A stretch of 64,000 nucleotides of DNA from SLSG01 sp964477035 (GCA_964477035.1 CAYZCW010000012.1:1-64000); one strand, 5' to 3'. Shown: positions 24,293 to 33,546, counted from the stretch's first letter. Numbers and translations: made by a program. The notes: generated by a model not told the origin, from the sequence alone.

Positions 24293-25305
24293 GATCCGGA
24301 CAAATACCTGATGGCTTCCTCCTGCAGGCGCTTCCGGTCGACGGGGACCACCCCGACCTGCTCGCACACGATGCCCCCGGCCAGGTTGCACAGCTCTGCC
24401 ATGAGACGGACAGGGAGGCGGCAGGCCATGGACAGGGCGGCCACGCTGATCACGGTGTCGCCCGCCCCGGAGACGTCGGCGATGTCCCTTGCGCGTCCGC
24501 CTACGATGCCTTCTTCCTGCCCTTGCCCGTCGCGACGGCTGTAAAAGATGCCCTTGTCGGACAGGGTGGCCAGGATCACGTCTGCCTCCAGTTGCTCGTG
24601 AAGCATGCCGGCCGCGCGGCCCACCTCCCGGGGATCGGACAGGTCCCCGTCAAGCTTCAGTCCTTCCCGCAGCTCCTTCTGATTTGGCTTGAACAGGCTG
24701 ACGTCGCGGTACAGGAGGAAGTTGTTCTTTTTAGGGTCCACGGCCACGGGGATGTCCCGGGCCCTTGCCAGGGCGACGACTTCACGGATCAGGGCAGGGC
24801 CGATCACCCCCTTGTCGTAATCCTCGAACACGATGGCATGTACCCGGTGATGACCGATCAGGGCTTTGATGCGTTCCAGCAGTTTTCCCGTCATTGCGTC
24901 CGTCAGCGCTTGCCGGCTTTCCTCGTCGACGCGCAGCATCTGGGTATTGTTGCCGATGATCCGGTATTTGACCGTGGTGATGCGTTCCGCATCCGTCAGC
25001 ATACCCCCTGCTTCCAGACCCTGCTGCTGCAGGAGGTCCAGAAACAGCCGGCCCTTGTCATCCTCCCCGGTCACGGAGCACAGGATGGGGCGGGCCCCCA
25101 GGTTGCGCAGATTCAGTGCCACATTGGCCGCACCGCCCAGGCGGTTTTCCCTTCGGTGCAGGCTGACAATGGGCACAGGCGCTTCCGGGGAGATGCGGTC
25201 GACCCCGCCCCAGAGGTAGGCGTCGATCATCACATCCCCGATCACCAGGATGCCTTTCCCGGAAAAATCCCTGAAAAACCCTTCGATGGCTTGTCTGTCG
25301 TACAT
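24289..25305 (-). CDS. rfaE1: D-glycero-beta-D-manno-heptose-7-phosphate kinase
   Basis: A 338-residue PfkB-family sugar kinase equal to the N-terminal half of HldE/RfaE. Family features: 'VIGDVMIDAYLWGGVDRISPEAPVPIV' near the N-terminus, 'RLGGAANVALNLRNLG', and the ATP/anion-hole motif 'DVSGAGDTVISV' with the catalytic aspartate. It phosphorylates heptose 7-phosphate at C1 for LPS-core ADP-heptose. The nucleotidyltransferase partner (rfaE2) is not in the window. It lies six bases after the aminotransferase gene and overlaps pdxH, so the three form one operon. Confidence 0.93.
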   Translation of the reverse strand: MYDRQAIEGFFRDFSGKGILVIGDVMIDAYLWGGVDRISPEAPVPIVSLHRRENRLGGAANVALNLRNLGARPILCSVTGEDDKGRLFLDLLQQQGLEAGGMLTDAERITTVKYRIIGNNTQMLRVDEESRQALTDAMTGKLLERIKALIGHHRVHAIVFEDYDKGVIGPALIREVVALARARDIPVAVDPKKNNFLLYRDVSLFKPNQKELREGLKLDGDLSDPREVGRAAGMLHEQLEADVILATLSDKGIFYSRRDGQGQEEGIVGGRARDIADVSGAGDTVISVAALSMACRLPVRLMAELCNLAGGIVCEQVGVVPVDRKRLQEEAIRYLSGS

Positions 25306-25311
25306 GCCGCG

Positions 25312-26505
25312 TTATTCTAGTTCCTGCAGTGCCTTGCTGATGCGCCGGATGGCCTCCACCAGCAGGTCGTCTGAGGTGGCGTAGGAGAGCCGGATGCAAT
25401 CCCCGTCCCCGAAGGCATCGCCCGGCACCATGGCCACATGGACCTTGTTGAGGAGGTACATGCACAGGTCCCCGGCATTGTTAATGCGTTGGGTCCCATC
25501 CGACTTGCCGAAGAACGACCGGACATTGGCAAACACGTAAAAGGCCCCCTGGGGTTCGTTGGTCCGGATGCCGGGGATTTCCTTCATCAGGGACAGAACC
25601 AGGTCGCGCCGTTCGCGAAACTTCTGCAACATGGCGTGGGTCTCCTTCGGATCGGTGTTCATGGCCTCCACACCGGCCATCTGGGCAATGGAACAGGTGC
25701 CTGAGGTGATCTGCCCCTGCAGTTTGTTGCATGCCTTGGCAATTTCCGGGCTGGCAGCCATGTACCCCAGCCGCCAGCCGGTCATGGCAAAACCTTTGGA
25801 AACCCCGTTGATCAGAATGACGCGGTCACGCACTTCGGGAAACCGGGCGATGCTTTCGTGCTGTCCCGAGAAGTTGATGTGCTCGTAAATCTCGTCGGCC
25901 AGGATGTATACCTGGGGATGGCGGGCAAAGACCGCCGCCAGGGCCCCGAGCTCCTCCCGCGTATAGACGCTTCCGGTGGGGTTGCAGGGACTGGAAAACA
26001 TGAAGAGTTTGCACTGGGGGGTGATGGCCGCCTCCAGCTGCTCCGGGGTGATCTTGAAGTCGTTGTCGATGCCCGCAGGGATGGACACCTCGACCCCTTC
26101 GGCCAGCTTGATGATTTCCCGGTAGCTGACCCAGAAGGGGGAAGGCACGAGGACTTCCTCACCCGGGTTCACCAGGCACATCACGGCATTGGCGATCGAT
26201 TGTTTGGCACCCGTGGACACCACAATCTGTTCCGGGCTGTAATCCAGTTGGTTGTCACGTTTCAGCTTGCGGCTGATGGCCTGCCGCAGTTCCAGGTAGC
26301 CGTTGACCGGGGTGTAAAATGAATAATTCTCGTCGATGGCCCGCTTGGCAGCCTCTTTGACGTTGTCCGGGGTGAAAAAATCCGGTTCCCCCAGGCTGAG
26401 GTTGATCACGTCGTGCCCCTGGGCCTTAAGTTCACGGCTTTTCCGGGCCATGGCCAGGGTTTCGGATTCTGACAATCGGTTGATTCTGTCGGATAATGCG
26501 TTCAT
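25312..26505 (-). CDS. Class I aspartate aminotransferase
   Basis: A 397-residue PLP-dependent aminotransferase (AspB/AspC Ib type). The N-terminal 'LSLGEPDFFTPDNVKEAAKRAI', 'SSPCNPTGSVY', 'ILADEIYEHINF' and the PLP-lysine motif 'GVSKGFAMTGWRLGY' (K237) are all present, as is the substrate-carboxylate arginine in 'CIRLSYATS'. It interconverts aspartate and 2-oxoglutarate with oxaloacetate and glutamate. The start at 26505 gives the standard length. It is the first gene of a three-gene operon with rfaE1 and pdxH. Exact amino-acid preference is inferred from family. Confidence 0.94.
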   Translation of the reverse strand: MNALSDRINRLSESETLAMARKSRELKAQGHDVINLSLGEPDFFTPDNVKEAAKRAIDENYSFYTPVNGYLELRQAISRKLKRDNQLDYSPEQIVVSTGAKQSIANAVMCLVNPGEEVLVPSPFWVSYREIIKLAEGVEVSIPAGIDNDFKITPEQLEAAITPQCKLFMFSSPCNPTGSVYTREELGALAAVFARHPQVYILADEIYEHINFSGQHESIARFPEVRDRVILINGVSKGFAMTGWRLGYMAASPEIAKACNKLQGQITSGTCSIAQMAGVEAMNTDPKETHAMLQKFRERRDLVLSLMKEIPGIRTNEPQGAFYVFANVRSFFGKSDGTQRINNAGDLCMYLLNKVHVAMVPGDAFGDGDCIRLSYATSDDLLVEAIRRISKALQELE

Positions 26506-26596
26506 GTTTGGATCTATTATGGGTGAAAAGGAGGGTTCAGGTGCCCGGGAAACAGGTGATTGAGCCGCAAATTTAGCAATTTCTGTACAAAGGGAT

Positions 26597-26604
26597 TATC
26601 TTTG
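26597..26604 (+). promoter_or_regulatory. -7 promoter box for the small membrane protein / ThiS-like pair
   Basis: TATCTTTG matches TAnnTTTG, 20 bases before the ATG at 26624. -33 box not clear. Confidence 0.5.
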
Positions 26605-26623
26605 TCCGACAAAATATACTCAC

Positions 26624-27139
26624 ATGGACGAGCTGATGGATGCCTTGCGGTATGTCCTCCCTTCGGTGGTGGTTTTTCTGACCGCTTATCTCCTTTTGAG
26701 GGAGTTTTTCAGGATGGAAACAAACCGCCGCCGGATGGAGGCCCTGTCGGAGCGGGTTCGCATCTCACTCCCCCTGCGCCTGCAGGCTTATGAACGGATC
26801 GTGCTGTTGCTGGAGCGGATTTCTGCCGGCAACCTCCTTCCCCGGCTTTACCAGCCGGAGCTGACGGCCGCGGAATTTCAACGCCTGCTCGTGCAGGCTG
26901 TGCGCGACGAGTACAACCACAACCTCTCCCAGCAATTGTATGTGTCCCGGCAGGCCTGGGACCTGGTCAAAAGTGCCCGGGAAGAAGTGATCCGCCAGAT
27001 CAACACGGCTTCGGCCCAGGTGGATTCCCAGGCCTCTGCAGCCGACTTGTCGAACAAGATGCTGGAATTCAGCGTGGAGAAATCCGCCACAGGCAGGGCG
27101 CTGGATTTTCTGAAAGCGGAAGCCGCCAAGGTTTTTTAA
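26624..27139 (+). CDS. Conserved single-pass membrane protein of unknown function
   Basis: A 171-residue protein. One membrane segment lies at about residues 8-25 (LRYVLPSVVVFLTAYLLL), followed by a basic stretch (ETNRRRMEALSERVR) and a helical cytoplasmic domain with 'SLPLRLQAYERIVLLLERI' and 'DEYNHNLSQQLYVS'. I recognise the general pattern as a protein found widely in Bacteroidota without known function. It is followed with a one-base stop/start overlap by the ThiS-like gene, suggesting co-translation. No catalytic motif is visible. Confidence 0.78.
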   Translation: MDELMDALRYVLPSVVVFLTAYLLLREFFRMETNRRRMEALSERVRISLPLRLQAYERIVLLLERISAGNLLPRLYQPELTAAEFQRLLVQAVRDEYNHNLSQQLYVSRQAWDLVKSAREEVIRQINTASAQVDSQASAADLSNKMLEFSVEKSATGRALDFLKAEAAKVF

Positions 27140-27153
27140 TGCGACAACCAACC

Positions 27154-27360
27154 ATGGAAATTACCCTAAACAACCGAAAGGAATCAATCCCGGAAGTTGA
27201 CCGAATGACGGTCAGGGAACTGCTTGATATAAAGAAATATACATTCAAGTTTCTGGTGGTGCGGCTCAACGGGCAGGTCGTCCCCGAAACCTCCTACGAC
27301 GGGACCCTGGTGTCGGACGGGGACCGGGTCATGGTGCTGCACCTGATGGCCGGAGGGTGA
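27154..27360 (+). CDS. ThiS/MoaD-like small sulfur-carrier protein
   Basis: A 68-residue ubiquitin-fold protein (MEITLNNRKESIPEVDRMTV...) ending in the diagnostic di-glycine 'HLMAGG', the site that becomes a thiocarboxylate. 'VRLNGQVVPETSYDGTLVSDGDRVMVLH' is typical of ThiS. An earlier ATG at 27139 overlaps the preceding stop and may be the true coupled start (73 residues); the ATG at 27154 gives the family length. No thiazole (thiG, thiH, thiF) or molybdopterin genes adjoin it, so whether it serves thiamine or another sulfur pathway is open. Confidence 0.85.
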   Translation: MEITLNNRKESIPEVDRMTVRELLDIKKYTFKFLVVRLNGQVVPETSYDGTLVSDGDRVMVLHLMAGG

Positions 27361-27367
27361 TGTTGCT

Positions 27368-28774
27368 TTACCTTCCCACCGCCGTGTTCAGGTGGGTGAG
27401 CCCGACGAGGCGGTCGTAACGCGTGCCCGGTTCCCGGTGGTATACCAGGATGGTATAGTCGTTCTCCGCCTGGGAGTGGTTGCCTTCCAGTACCCCCAGG
27501 TCTGCCCGTGTTTCCCCTTCATCCACAAAGGCATACAGGTAGTTGTAATACCCCTGCTTGAGCAGCAGGCTCAGCTCGTATTTGCTATCCCCGTAGTTGT
27601 AACCCAGCTTCCCCTCCTCCGGGAAGTGCCAGCCGGTCAATGCCCCCATCACGTAAATGCCCCCCGAGGCAAGGGGGGTTGCCATGGGCAGGCTGAAGTG
27701 TACCCAGGCATAGTCTGCCTCCACCATGGGGTCGCGCCCATCCCGGACATCTATGGCAAACCGCCCGTTCAGGTCATCGTCGGATGCGTACTGCCTGAAG
27801 CCGCGCCTCTGGTCCGGGAGCAGGAACACATCCCAGTGTCTTGGTCCCGACTGGATGTCTGCCACGCGTTCGGTGAGAAAGCGCAGGCTGCGGGTATCGA
27901 AACGGCGGAACTCGTTGCCGCCCTCAAAGAGGATGCGGTCCTCCTGGTCGTACACCAGCCGGTCACCCATGACGGTCCTGGGAACCAAATCTGTCATGGC
28001 ATTGTCCCAGCGTCCGTTCTGGATGATGACCACCTGCAGGTCGCGGTGGGGGTTCCTGATGGGATACCCGCCGGTCTGCAGGGTGAAGGACAGCTGTTGC
28101 CACTGGTCGCGGAAGCGGATCAGGTTGGCCATCTGCACCTGGGCGTCGATCCCGACCAGGGGTTCGTGGATCATCAGCCGGCGGGTCAGCACCACTTCGT
28201 CCGGCGCCCCGTAAGTGTATACCTTGAGAAGGTAGTTGCCCGAGAGCCGCGGCCTGAGGTTTTCATTGGGGAACTCCAGCCGGTAGTGGCTGTAAGGGAT
28301 GCGGGTGTTGACAGACTGGCTGTATTCCCTGACCTGGTCTTCGAAGAACCCGTCCAGGTAATCAAAGGGGTTGAGGTCGGACGGGGTCCAGTCGGCATTG
28401 CAATGGACCACGGTGAAGGCATAATTCTTGTAATCCGCGTCCAGGTCGTCGAACCGCAGCTCCAGGCGCTCTCCCGAATGCAGGCGGATGATGGGCGGGG
28501 CCAGCTCAAAGCCTTTTTTGTGAAACAAAACCGTTCGGATGTTGTTTTTATGGATAAAATCCCCCAAAAGAAAAAAATCTTTAATATTTTTATTCTGTCC
28601 ATTGTCCACGGATGCCCTGACCCCGGAGGGCGCATGCTGGCCGGATCCGGCCGGAAAGGGATTTGCCCTTGCAGGACGGGGATGCAGGAAAGACTCCGGC
28701 AGGTGCCAGCCGGTCATCAGGATCAGGCAAAAGAGAAAGGCTTTCAGCGGGAAATGCTTGGCTGGCAAACGCAT
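27368..28774 (-). CDS. Type IX secretion system plug protein (DUF5103)
   Basis: A 468-residue secreted protein. The signal peptide (LKAFLFCLILMTGWHLP) is followed by the first family domain ('LRFDDLDADYKNYAFTVVHCNADWTPSDLNPFDYLDGF'), a middle domain with 'FPNENLRPRLSGNYLLKVY', and a C-terminal region with 'YVMGALTGWHF' and 'LLKQGYYNYLYAFVD', a pattern I associate with DUF5103/T9SS plug proteins. The plug closes the SprA translocon pore on the periplasmic side. It converges on the ThiS-like gene with seven bases between. Together with porT it shows that the organism has a type IX secretion system. Confidence 0.88.
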   Translation of the reverse strand: MRLPAKHFPLKAFLFCLILMTGWHLPESFLHPRPARANPFPAGSGQHAPSGVRASVDNGQNKNIKDFFLLGDFIHKNNIRTVLFHKKGFELAPPIIRLHSGERLELRFDDLDADYKNYAFTVVHCNADWTPSDLNPFDYLDGFFEDQVREYSQSVNTRIPYSHYRLEFPNENLRPRLSGNYLLKVYTYGAPDEVVLTRRLMIHEPLVGIDAQVQMANLIRFRDQWQQLSFTLQTGGYPIRNPHRDLQVVIIQNGRWDNAMTDLVPRTVMGDRLVYDQEDRILFEGGNEFRRFDTRSLRFLTERVADIQSGPRHWDVFLLPDQRRGFRQYASDDDLNGRFAIDVRDGRDPMVEADYAWVHFSLPMATPLASGGIYVMGALTGWHFPEEGKLGYNYGDSKYELSLLLKQGYYNYLYAFVDEGETRADLGVLEGNHSQAENDYTILVYHREPGTRYDRLVGLTHLNTAVGR

Positions 28775-28870
28775 GTTTTTTTGCTGGTTTTTTTATTGAA
28801 TGGCCCGGAAACAAAGCTAGTTAAAAAGCAAGAACCATGCAAAAAGATATCAGGTATTTAAAAATATGCA

Positions 28871-28878
28871 TAATTTTG
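28871..28878 (+). promoter_or_regulatory. -7 promoter box for the nqr cluster
   Basis: TAATTTTG matches TAnnTTTG, 33 bases before the nqrA ATG, in an AT-rich intergenic stretch. No convincing -33 box. Confidence 0.45.
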
Positions 28879-28911
28879 CTTGATGTATTTATATCCTAAC
28901 AGGAACGGAAG

Positions 28912-30273
28912 ATGTCAAAAGTGATCAAGATCAAAAAAGGCCTGGACATCCCCCTGCTGGGCGGTGCGGAAAAAATTCTTCAATCCGCGCCCCGCTCAGC
29001 AGTCTACGCCGTGAAACCTCCTGATTTCCATGGCCTGACCCCAAAGATGCTCGTGAAGGAAGGCGACCGGGTAAAGGCAGGAACGCCATTGTTTTACGAC
29101 AAATACAATGAAGACATCGTATTCACCTCCCCGGTCAGTGGCACCTTCTCCCTGCTGGTGCGGGGTGAGAAGCGCCGGATCATGGAGGTGAACATCCAGG
29201 CCGACCCGGAAACGGAATACATCCAATTCAAGTCCGGCGACCCCGCCGGCATGAGCAGGCAGGAAGTCACCTCCCTGTTGCTTAAAAGCGGACTGTGGCC
29301 GGTCATCCGACAGCGCCCCTATGACATCGTCGCCCGCCCGGGAGACATGCCCAAGGGCATTTTTATCTCCTGTTTCCGTTCTGCCCCCCTGGGTGCCGAC
29401 CTGGATTTCGTGGTGAACGGACAGGAGTCCCTGTTCCGCAAAGGACTGGATGCCCTGTCGCGGCTCACGGACGGGGATGTTCATCTGGGCGTGAGTGCCT
29501 CCGGAACCACCAGCGAAGCCTTCCTGAAGCCGGGGAAGGCCCGCGTCCATGCTTTCAGCGGCCCCCATCCGGCGGGCAATGTGGGGGTGCAGATACACCA
29601 CATCGATCCGATCAATAAGGGAGAGGTGGCCTGGGTGGTCGATGTGCAGGCGGTCATCATGATCGGCCGGTTATTTGACCAGGGCATATACGACGCCTCC
29701 AGGATTGTGGCGCTGGCCGGGTCAGAGGTCCTTAATCCCCGGTACTACCGTGTGATCAGCGGGGCCCAGATCGGTTCCTTCACCCGGGATAACCTGCGCA
29801 AGCAGGCCGGGACCACCCCCCGGTTTATCAGCGGGGACGTGCTGACGGGCACCCGGATCCCCGCGGATGGGTTCCTCGGTTTTTACCACGACATGGTCAG
29901 CGTGATCCCGGAGGGAGACCAGCCGGAACTGGCCGGATGGATTGCCCCGAACCTGGACAAGTTCAGCATTTCCCGGACCTTCCCGTCCGCCCTGATGCCC
30001 TGGCGTAAATTCCGCCTGAATACCAATATCCGCAGCGGAGAAAGGCCTTTCGTGATCACCGGGCTCTATGAAAGGGTGCTGCCCATGGACATCCTGCCCA
30101 TGCAGTTGATCAAGTCCATCATGATCAACGACATCGACATGATGGAGAAACTGGGTATTTATGAGGTGGCTCCGGAAGATTTTGCCCTTTGTGAGTACGT
30201 GTGCCCTTCCAAGATCGAAATACAGTCCCTCGTTCGCGACGGACTGGACACCATCCACCGCGAATTTGCCTGA
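28912..30273 (+). CDS. nqrA: Na+-translocating NADH:quinone oxidoreductase subunit A
   Basis: A 453-residue peripheral subunit of the NQR sodium pump, which oxidises NADH with quinone and exports Na+. The N-terminal 'IKIKKGLDIPLLGGAEK', 'VKPPDFHGLTPKMLVKEGDRVKAG' (a lipoyl-like hairpin), 'FSGPHPAGNVGVQIHHIDPI' and the C-terminal 'ICEYVCPSKIEIQ'-like end (here LCEYVCPSKIEIQ) are characteristic of NqrA and related RnfC. First gene of the complete nqrABCDEF cluster, with a promoter box 33 bases upstream. Confidence 0.97.
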   Translation: MSKVIKIKKGLDIPLLGGAEKILQSAPRSAVYAVKPPDFHGLTPKMLVKEGDRVKAGTPLFYDKYNEDIVFTSPVSGTFSLLVRGEKRRIMEVNIQADPETEYIQFKSGDPAGMSRQEVTSLLLKSGLWPVIRQRPYDIVARPGDMPKGIFISCFRSAPLGADLDFVVNGQESLFRKGLDALSRLTDGDVHLGVSASGTTSEAFLKPGKARVHAFSGPHPAGNVGVQIHHIDPINKGEVAWVVDVQAVIMIGRLFDQGIYDASRIVALAGSEVLNPRYYRVISGAQIGSFTRDNLRKQAGTTPRFISGDVLTGTRIPADGFLGFYHDMVSVIPEGDQPELAGWIAPNLDKFSISRTFPSALMPWRKFRLNTNIRSGERPFVITGLYERVLPMDILPMQLIKSIMINDIDMMEKLGIYEVAPEDFALCEYVCPSKIEIQSLVRDGLDTIHREFA

Positions 30274-30316
30274 CATTGCCGGATTGCGTTGTTAAACCTT
30301 TTAAAACCACAGCAGT

Positions 30317-31495
30317 TTGAAAGCCTTGTTGAAAATCGTAGAAAAGGTCAAGCCCCATTTCGAAAAGGAAGGGAAGTTCGGGCGGTTCCACCGCAGCTTC
30401 GAGGCCTTCGACACCTTCTTGTTTGTCCAGGGGAACGTGACCAGAAAGGGCAGCCACATAAGGGATGCCATGGACATGAAACGGACCATGTTCTTTGTCA
30501 TCATTGCCCTGGTGCCGGCCCTTCTGTTCGGCATCTGGAATGTGGGACTGCAGCACTACCGGGCCCTCGGCGTGGAGGTGGATTTCATGGACCAGGTCCT
30601 GTTCGGCCTGGGGAAGGTGCTGCCCATCATTATCGTCAGTTATGCCGTGGGCCTGGGCATTGAGTTTCTTTTCGCAGAGCTGCGTGACCACGAAGTAAAC
30701 GAGGGCTTTCTGGTGTCGGGCATGCTGATCCCGCTGATCGTTCCCGTGACCACCCCGTTGTGGATGGTGGCCGTGGCCACGGCCTTTGCCGTGGTGATCG
30801 GCAAGGAGGTGTTTGGCGGCACGGGGATGAACATCCTCAATCCCGCCCTGCTGGCCCGGGCCTTCCTGTTTTTCGCCTACCCGTCCTATTTGTCCGGAGA
30901 GGTGTGGGTGGATCTGAGCCTGAAAGAAGGACAACAGATCCTGGACGGTTTTTCCGGAGCCACCTCGCTGGCCGTTCTGGCCGCCGGAGAAACCGCCCAA
31001 CTGCCCTCCCTGCTGGAGATGTTCCTCGGGACCATTCCCGGTTCAATCGGGGAGACCTCCGCCCTGGCCATCCTGATCGGGGCTTTCATCCTGGTGTCGA
31101 CCGGGGTGGGCAGCTTCCGCATCATGGCCTCGGTCGTGGCGGGAGGGCTTCTCATGGGCGGCATCCTGAACCTTTTTGCCGTGAATGCGTTCATGGGCAT
31201 TCCACCTTATTACCACCTGGTCATAGGCGGGTTTGCCTTCGGAGCCGTATTCATGGCGACCGACCCGGTCACGGCCTCCCAGACCGGCACCGGAAAATAC
31301 ATTTACGGCCTGTTGATCGGGGTCATTACCGTGTTGATCCGCGTGGTGAACCCCGCCTACCCGGAAGGCATGATGCTGGCCATCCTGTTCATGAATGTGT
31401 TTGCTCCCCTGATCGATCATTATGTGGTCGAAGCCCATATCAAACGCCGGATGCGCCGGGTGAAGGAAGTCCGTAACGCCATCCAGTCCAGTTAA
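30317..31495 (+). CDS. nqrB: Na+-translocating NADH:quinone oxidoreductase subunit B
   Basis: A 392-residue integral subunit with covalently bound FMN and the Na+ path. The FMN attachment threonine is in 'DGFSGATSL' (T216). The N-terminal 'HFEKEGKFGRFHRSFEAFDTFLF' and 'RDAMDMKRTMFFV' are typical. No in-frame ATG precedes these conserved residues; the reading frame begins with a TTG at 30317, giving MKALLKIVEKVKPHF, and this is the likely start. It follows nqrA by 43 bases. ApbE at 35753 is the expected flavin transferase. Confidence 0.95.
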   Translation: MKALLKIVEKVKPHFEKEGKFGRFHRSFEAFDTFLFVQGNVTRKGSHIRDAMDMKRTMFFVIIALVPALLFGIWNVGLQHYRALGVEVDFMDQVLFGLGKVLPIIIVSYAVGLGIEFLFAELRDHEVNEGFLVSGMLIPLIVPVTTPLWMVAVATAFAVVIGKEVFGGTGMNILNPALLARAFLFFAYPSYLSGEVWVDLSLKEGQQILDGFSGATSLAVLAAGETAQLPSLLEMFLGTIPGSIGETSALAILIGAFILVSTGVGSFRIMASVVAGGLLMGGILNLFAVNAFMGIPPYYHLVIGGFAFGAVFMATDPVTASQTGTGKYIYGLLIGVITVLIRVVNPAYPEGMMLAILFMNVFAPLIDHYVVEAHIKRRMRRVKEVRNAIQSS

Positions 31496-31506
31496 ACCAT
31501 ACAGCC

Positions 31507-32202
31507 ATGCAAAGTAACCGCTATATCTTTTTATACGCTTCCACCATGGTGGTGCTGGTGGCCCTGGTCCTTTCCGGAGCCGCCACCCTTCTCAGGCCCC
31601 TGCAGGAGCGCAACATGCGCATTGAAAAAATGCAGAACATCCTGGCCACCATCAATATAGAGGCCCCCAGGGGGGAAGCGGAAGCCCTGTTCAACCGCTA
31701 TATTGTTGCAACCCGGATTGTGGACCACCAGGGCAACGACCTCGAAGGGGATGCCTTCGAGGTGGACCTGCAGGATGAGAACCGCAAGGATTTGCCGCAA
31801 AGGCAGCTCCCCTTGTTTCTGGCCGAGGTGGAAGGCAAGCAGTTTGTGGTCGTGCCCCTGCGGGGCAACGGGCTCTGGGGCCCCATATGGGGGTATGTCG
31901 GGCTGGCCGATGACCTGACCACCATCGTGGGGGCCAACTTTGACCACAGCAGTGAAACGCCCGGTCTGGGGGCGGAAATTGGCGACCGCGAATTCCAGGA
32001 CCAGTTTGCCGGCAAAAAAATTTTTGACGAGCAGGGGAATTTCCGCCCGGTCCGGGTGATCAAGGGGGGTGCCCCGGCCGGAGACCCCCATGGGGTGGAC
32101 GGGATCAGCGGGGGCACCATCACCTCCAACGGGGTGACTGCCATGATCCGGGACGGACTGAGCGTGTACGAGCCAACCTTTAAAAACATGAAGAACTTAT
32201 GA
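31507..32202 (+). CDS. nqrC: Na+-translocating NADH:quinone oxidoreductase subunit C
   Basis: A 231-residue subunit with one N-terminal membrane segment (about 8-27) and a periplasmic FMN domain. The flavinylation motif reads DGISGGTITSNGV with T204 as the attachment site; the usual SGAT is SGGT here. 'GLWGPIWGYVGLADDLTTI' is the conserved block before it. Its stop overlaps the nqrD start by four bases (ATGA). Confidence 0.95.
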   Translation: MQSNRYIFLYASTMVVLVALVLSGAATLLRPLQERNMRIEKMQNILATINIEAPRGEAEALFNRYIVATRIVDHQGNDLEGDAFEVDLQDENRKDLPQRQLPLFLAEVEGKQFVVVPLRGNGLWGPIWGYVGLADDLTTIVGANFDHSSETPGLGAEIGDREFQDQFAGKKIFDEQGNFRPVRVIKGGAPAGDPHGVDGISGGTITSNGVTAMIRDGLSVYEPTFKNMKNL

Positions 32203-32861
32203 GCCAGATAAAAGACAATGCCCTGAAAGAAGAATTGTTCTCCTCCAAGAACATGAAGCTGCTCAGCAATCCTTTGGGCAAGGACAACCCCATCAGCGTG
32301 CAGGTGCTGGGCATCTGTTCCGTGCTGGCCATCACCGTGCAGCTGAAAACCTCCCTGGTCATGGCCATTTCGGTGGTGGTGGTCATGGGCTTTGCCAACG
32401 TGATCATCTCCCTGCTCAGAAAGACCATTCCGCCAAGGATCCGCATCATCGTGCAGCTGACGGTCATCGCCTCCCTCGTCATTTTGGTCGACCAGGTACT
32501 CAAGGCCTTTGTGTACGATGTGAGCCGGCAGTTGTCGGTATTTGTCGGACTGATCATCACCAATTGCATCATCATGGGACGCCTTGAGGCCTTCGCACTC
32601 AACAACAAGGTATGGCCTTCCTTCCTTGACGGGATCGGCAATGCGGCCGGTTACGGGTGGGTCCTGCTGGCCGTGGGGTTTTTCCGGGAGCTGCTGGGGT
32701 CGGGGACCCTGATGGGCTACCAGGTGATCCCCGAAAAGTTCTACGAACTGGGTTATGTGAACAATGGCTTTATGATCCTGCCTCCCATGGCGTTGATCAC
32801 CGTGGGCATCATCATTTGGGTGCAGCGCCACCGTGACCGCAGCCTTGTGGATATCAGCTAG
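32199..32861 (+). CDS. nqrD: Na+-translocating NADH:quinone oxidoreductase subunit D
   Basis: A 220-residue integral subunit with about six membrane helices. Family blocks 'NPISVQVLGICSVLAITVQLKTSLVM' and 'FVGLIITNCIIMGRLEAFALNN' are present; the cysteine in 'TNCIIMGR' (and its mate in 'LGICSVLA') is part of the intramembrane iron centre shared with NqrE. It overlaps nqrC and precedes nqrE by 36 bases. Confidence 0.96.
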   Translation: MSQIKDNALKEELFSSKNMKLLSNPLGKDNPISVQVLGICSVLAITVQLKTSLVMAISVVVVMGFANVIISLLRKTIPPRIRIIVQLTVIASLVILVDQVLKAFVYDVSRQLSVFVGLIITNCIIMGRLEAFALNNKVWPSFLDGIGNAAGYGWVLLAVGFFRELLGSGTLMGYQVIPEKFYELGYVNNGFMILPPMALITVGIIIWVQRHRDRSLVDIS

Positions 32862-32897
32862 ATGCTTTAGGAGGCCAACGATTTAAACAAAGAACCT

Positions 32898-33515
32898 ATG
32901 GAAAATTTAGTCAGCATATTCGTACGGTCGATCTTTATCGACAACATGGTCTTTGCCTACTTCCTGGGCATGTGTTCCTACCTGGCGGTTTCCCGCACCG
33001 TTAAAACCAGTGTGGGCCTCGGCTTCGCCGTGATCTTCGTCCTGGGCATCACCGTCCCGATCAACTACCTGCTGGAAAATTTCATCCTGGGCAGGGGTGC
33101 GCTGACCTGGCTGGGTCCCCGGTTCGCGAGTGTGGACCTGAGTTTTCTGACCTTCATCATGTTCATTGCCATCATCGCGGCCATGGTGCAGCTGGTGGAG
33201 ATGATCATTGAGAAATTCAGCCCCACACTTTACAGCTCCCTGGGGATCTTTCTGCCCCTGATTGCGGTGAACTGTGCCATCCTCGGGGGATCCCTCTTCA
33301 TGCAGGAGCGCAATTATGCCTCCATCTGGGAAGCCACCTCCTTCGGCCTGGGCAGCGGGGTGGGCTGGTTCCTGGCCATCGTGGGCATTGCCGCCATCCG
33401 TGAAAAGATCAGGTACTCCAACGTGCCTGCCCCCCTGCGCGGACTGGGCATCACCTTCATCATTACCGGCCTGATGGGCATTGCCTTCATGAGTTTTATG
33501 GGCATTGAGCTGTAA
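32898..33515 (+). CDS. nqrE: Na+-translocating NADH:quinone oxidoreductase subunit E
   Basis: A 205-residue integral subunit homologous to NqrD with inverted topology. 'DNMVFAYFLGMCSYLAVSRTVKTSVGLG' and 'LIAVNCAILGGSLFMQER' contain the two cysteines that ligate the intramembrane iron centre with NqrD. Length and order are standard. Confidence 0.97.
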   Translation: MENLVSIFVRSIFIDNMVFAYFLGMCSYLAVSRTVKTSVGLGFAVIFVLGITVPINYLLENFILGRGALTWLGPRFASVDLSFLTFIMFIAIIAAMVQLVEMIIEKFSPTLYSSLGIFLPLIAVNCAILGGSLFMQERNYASIWEATSFGLGSGVGWFLAIVGIAAIREKIRYSNVPAPLRGLGITFIITGLMGIAFMSFMGIEL

Positions 33516-33546
33516 TTCCGGAAACACAACGCAAAACCATCCTGTT

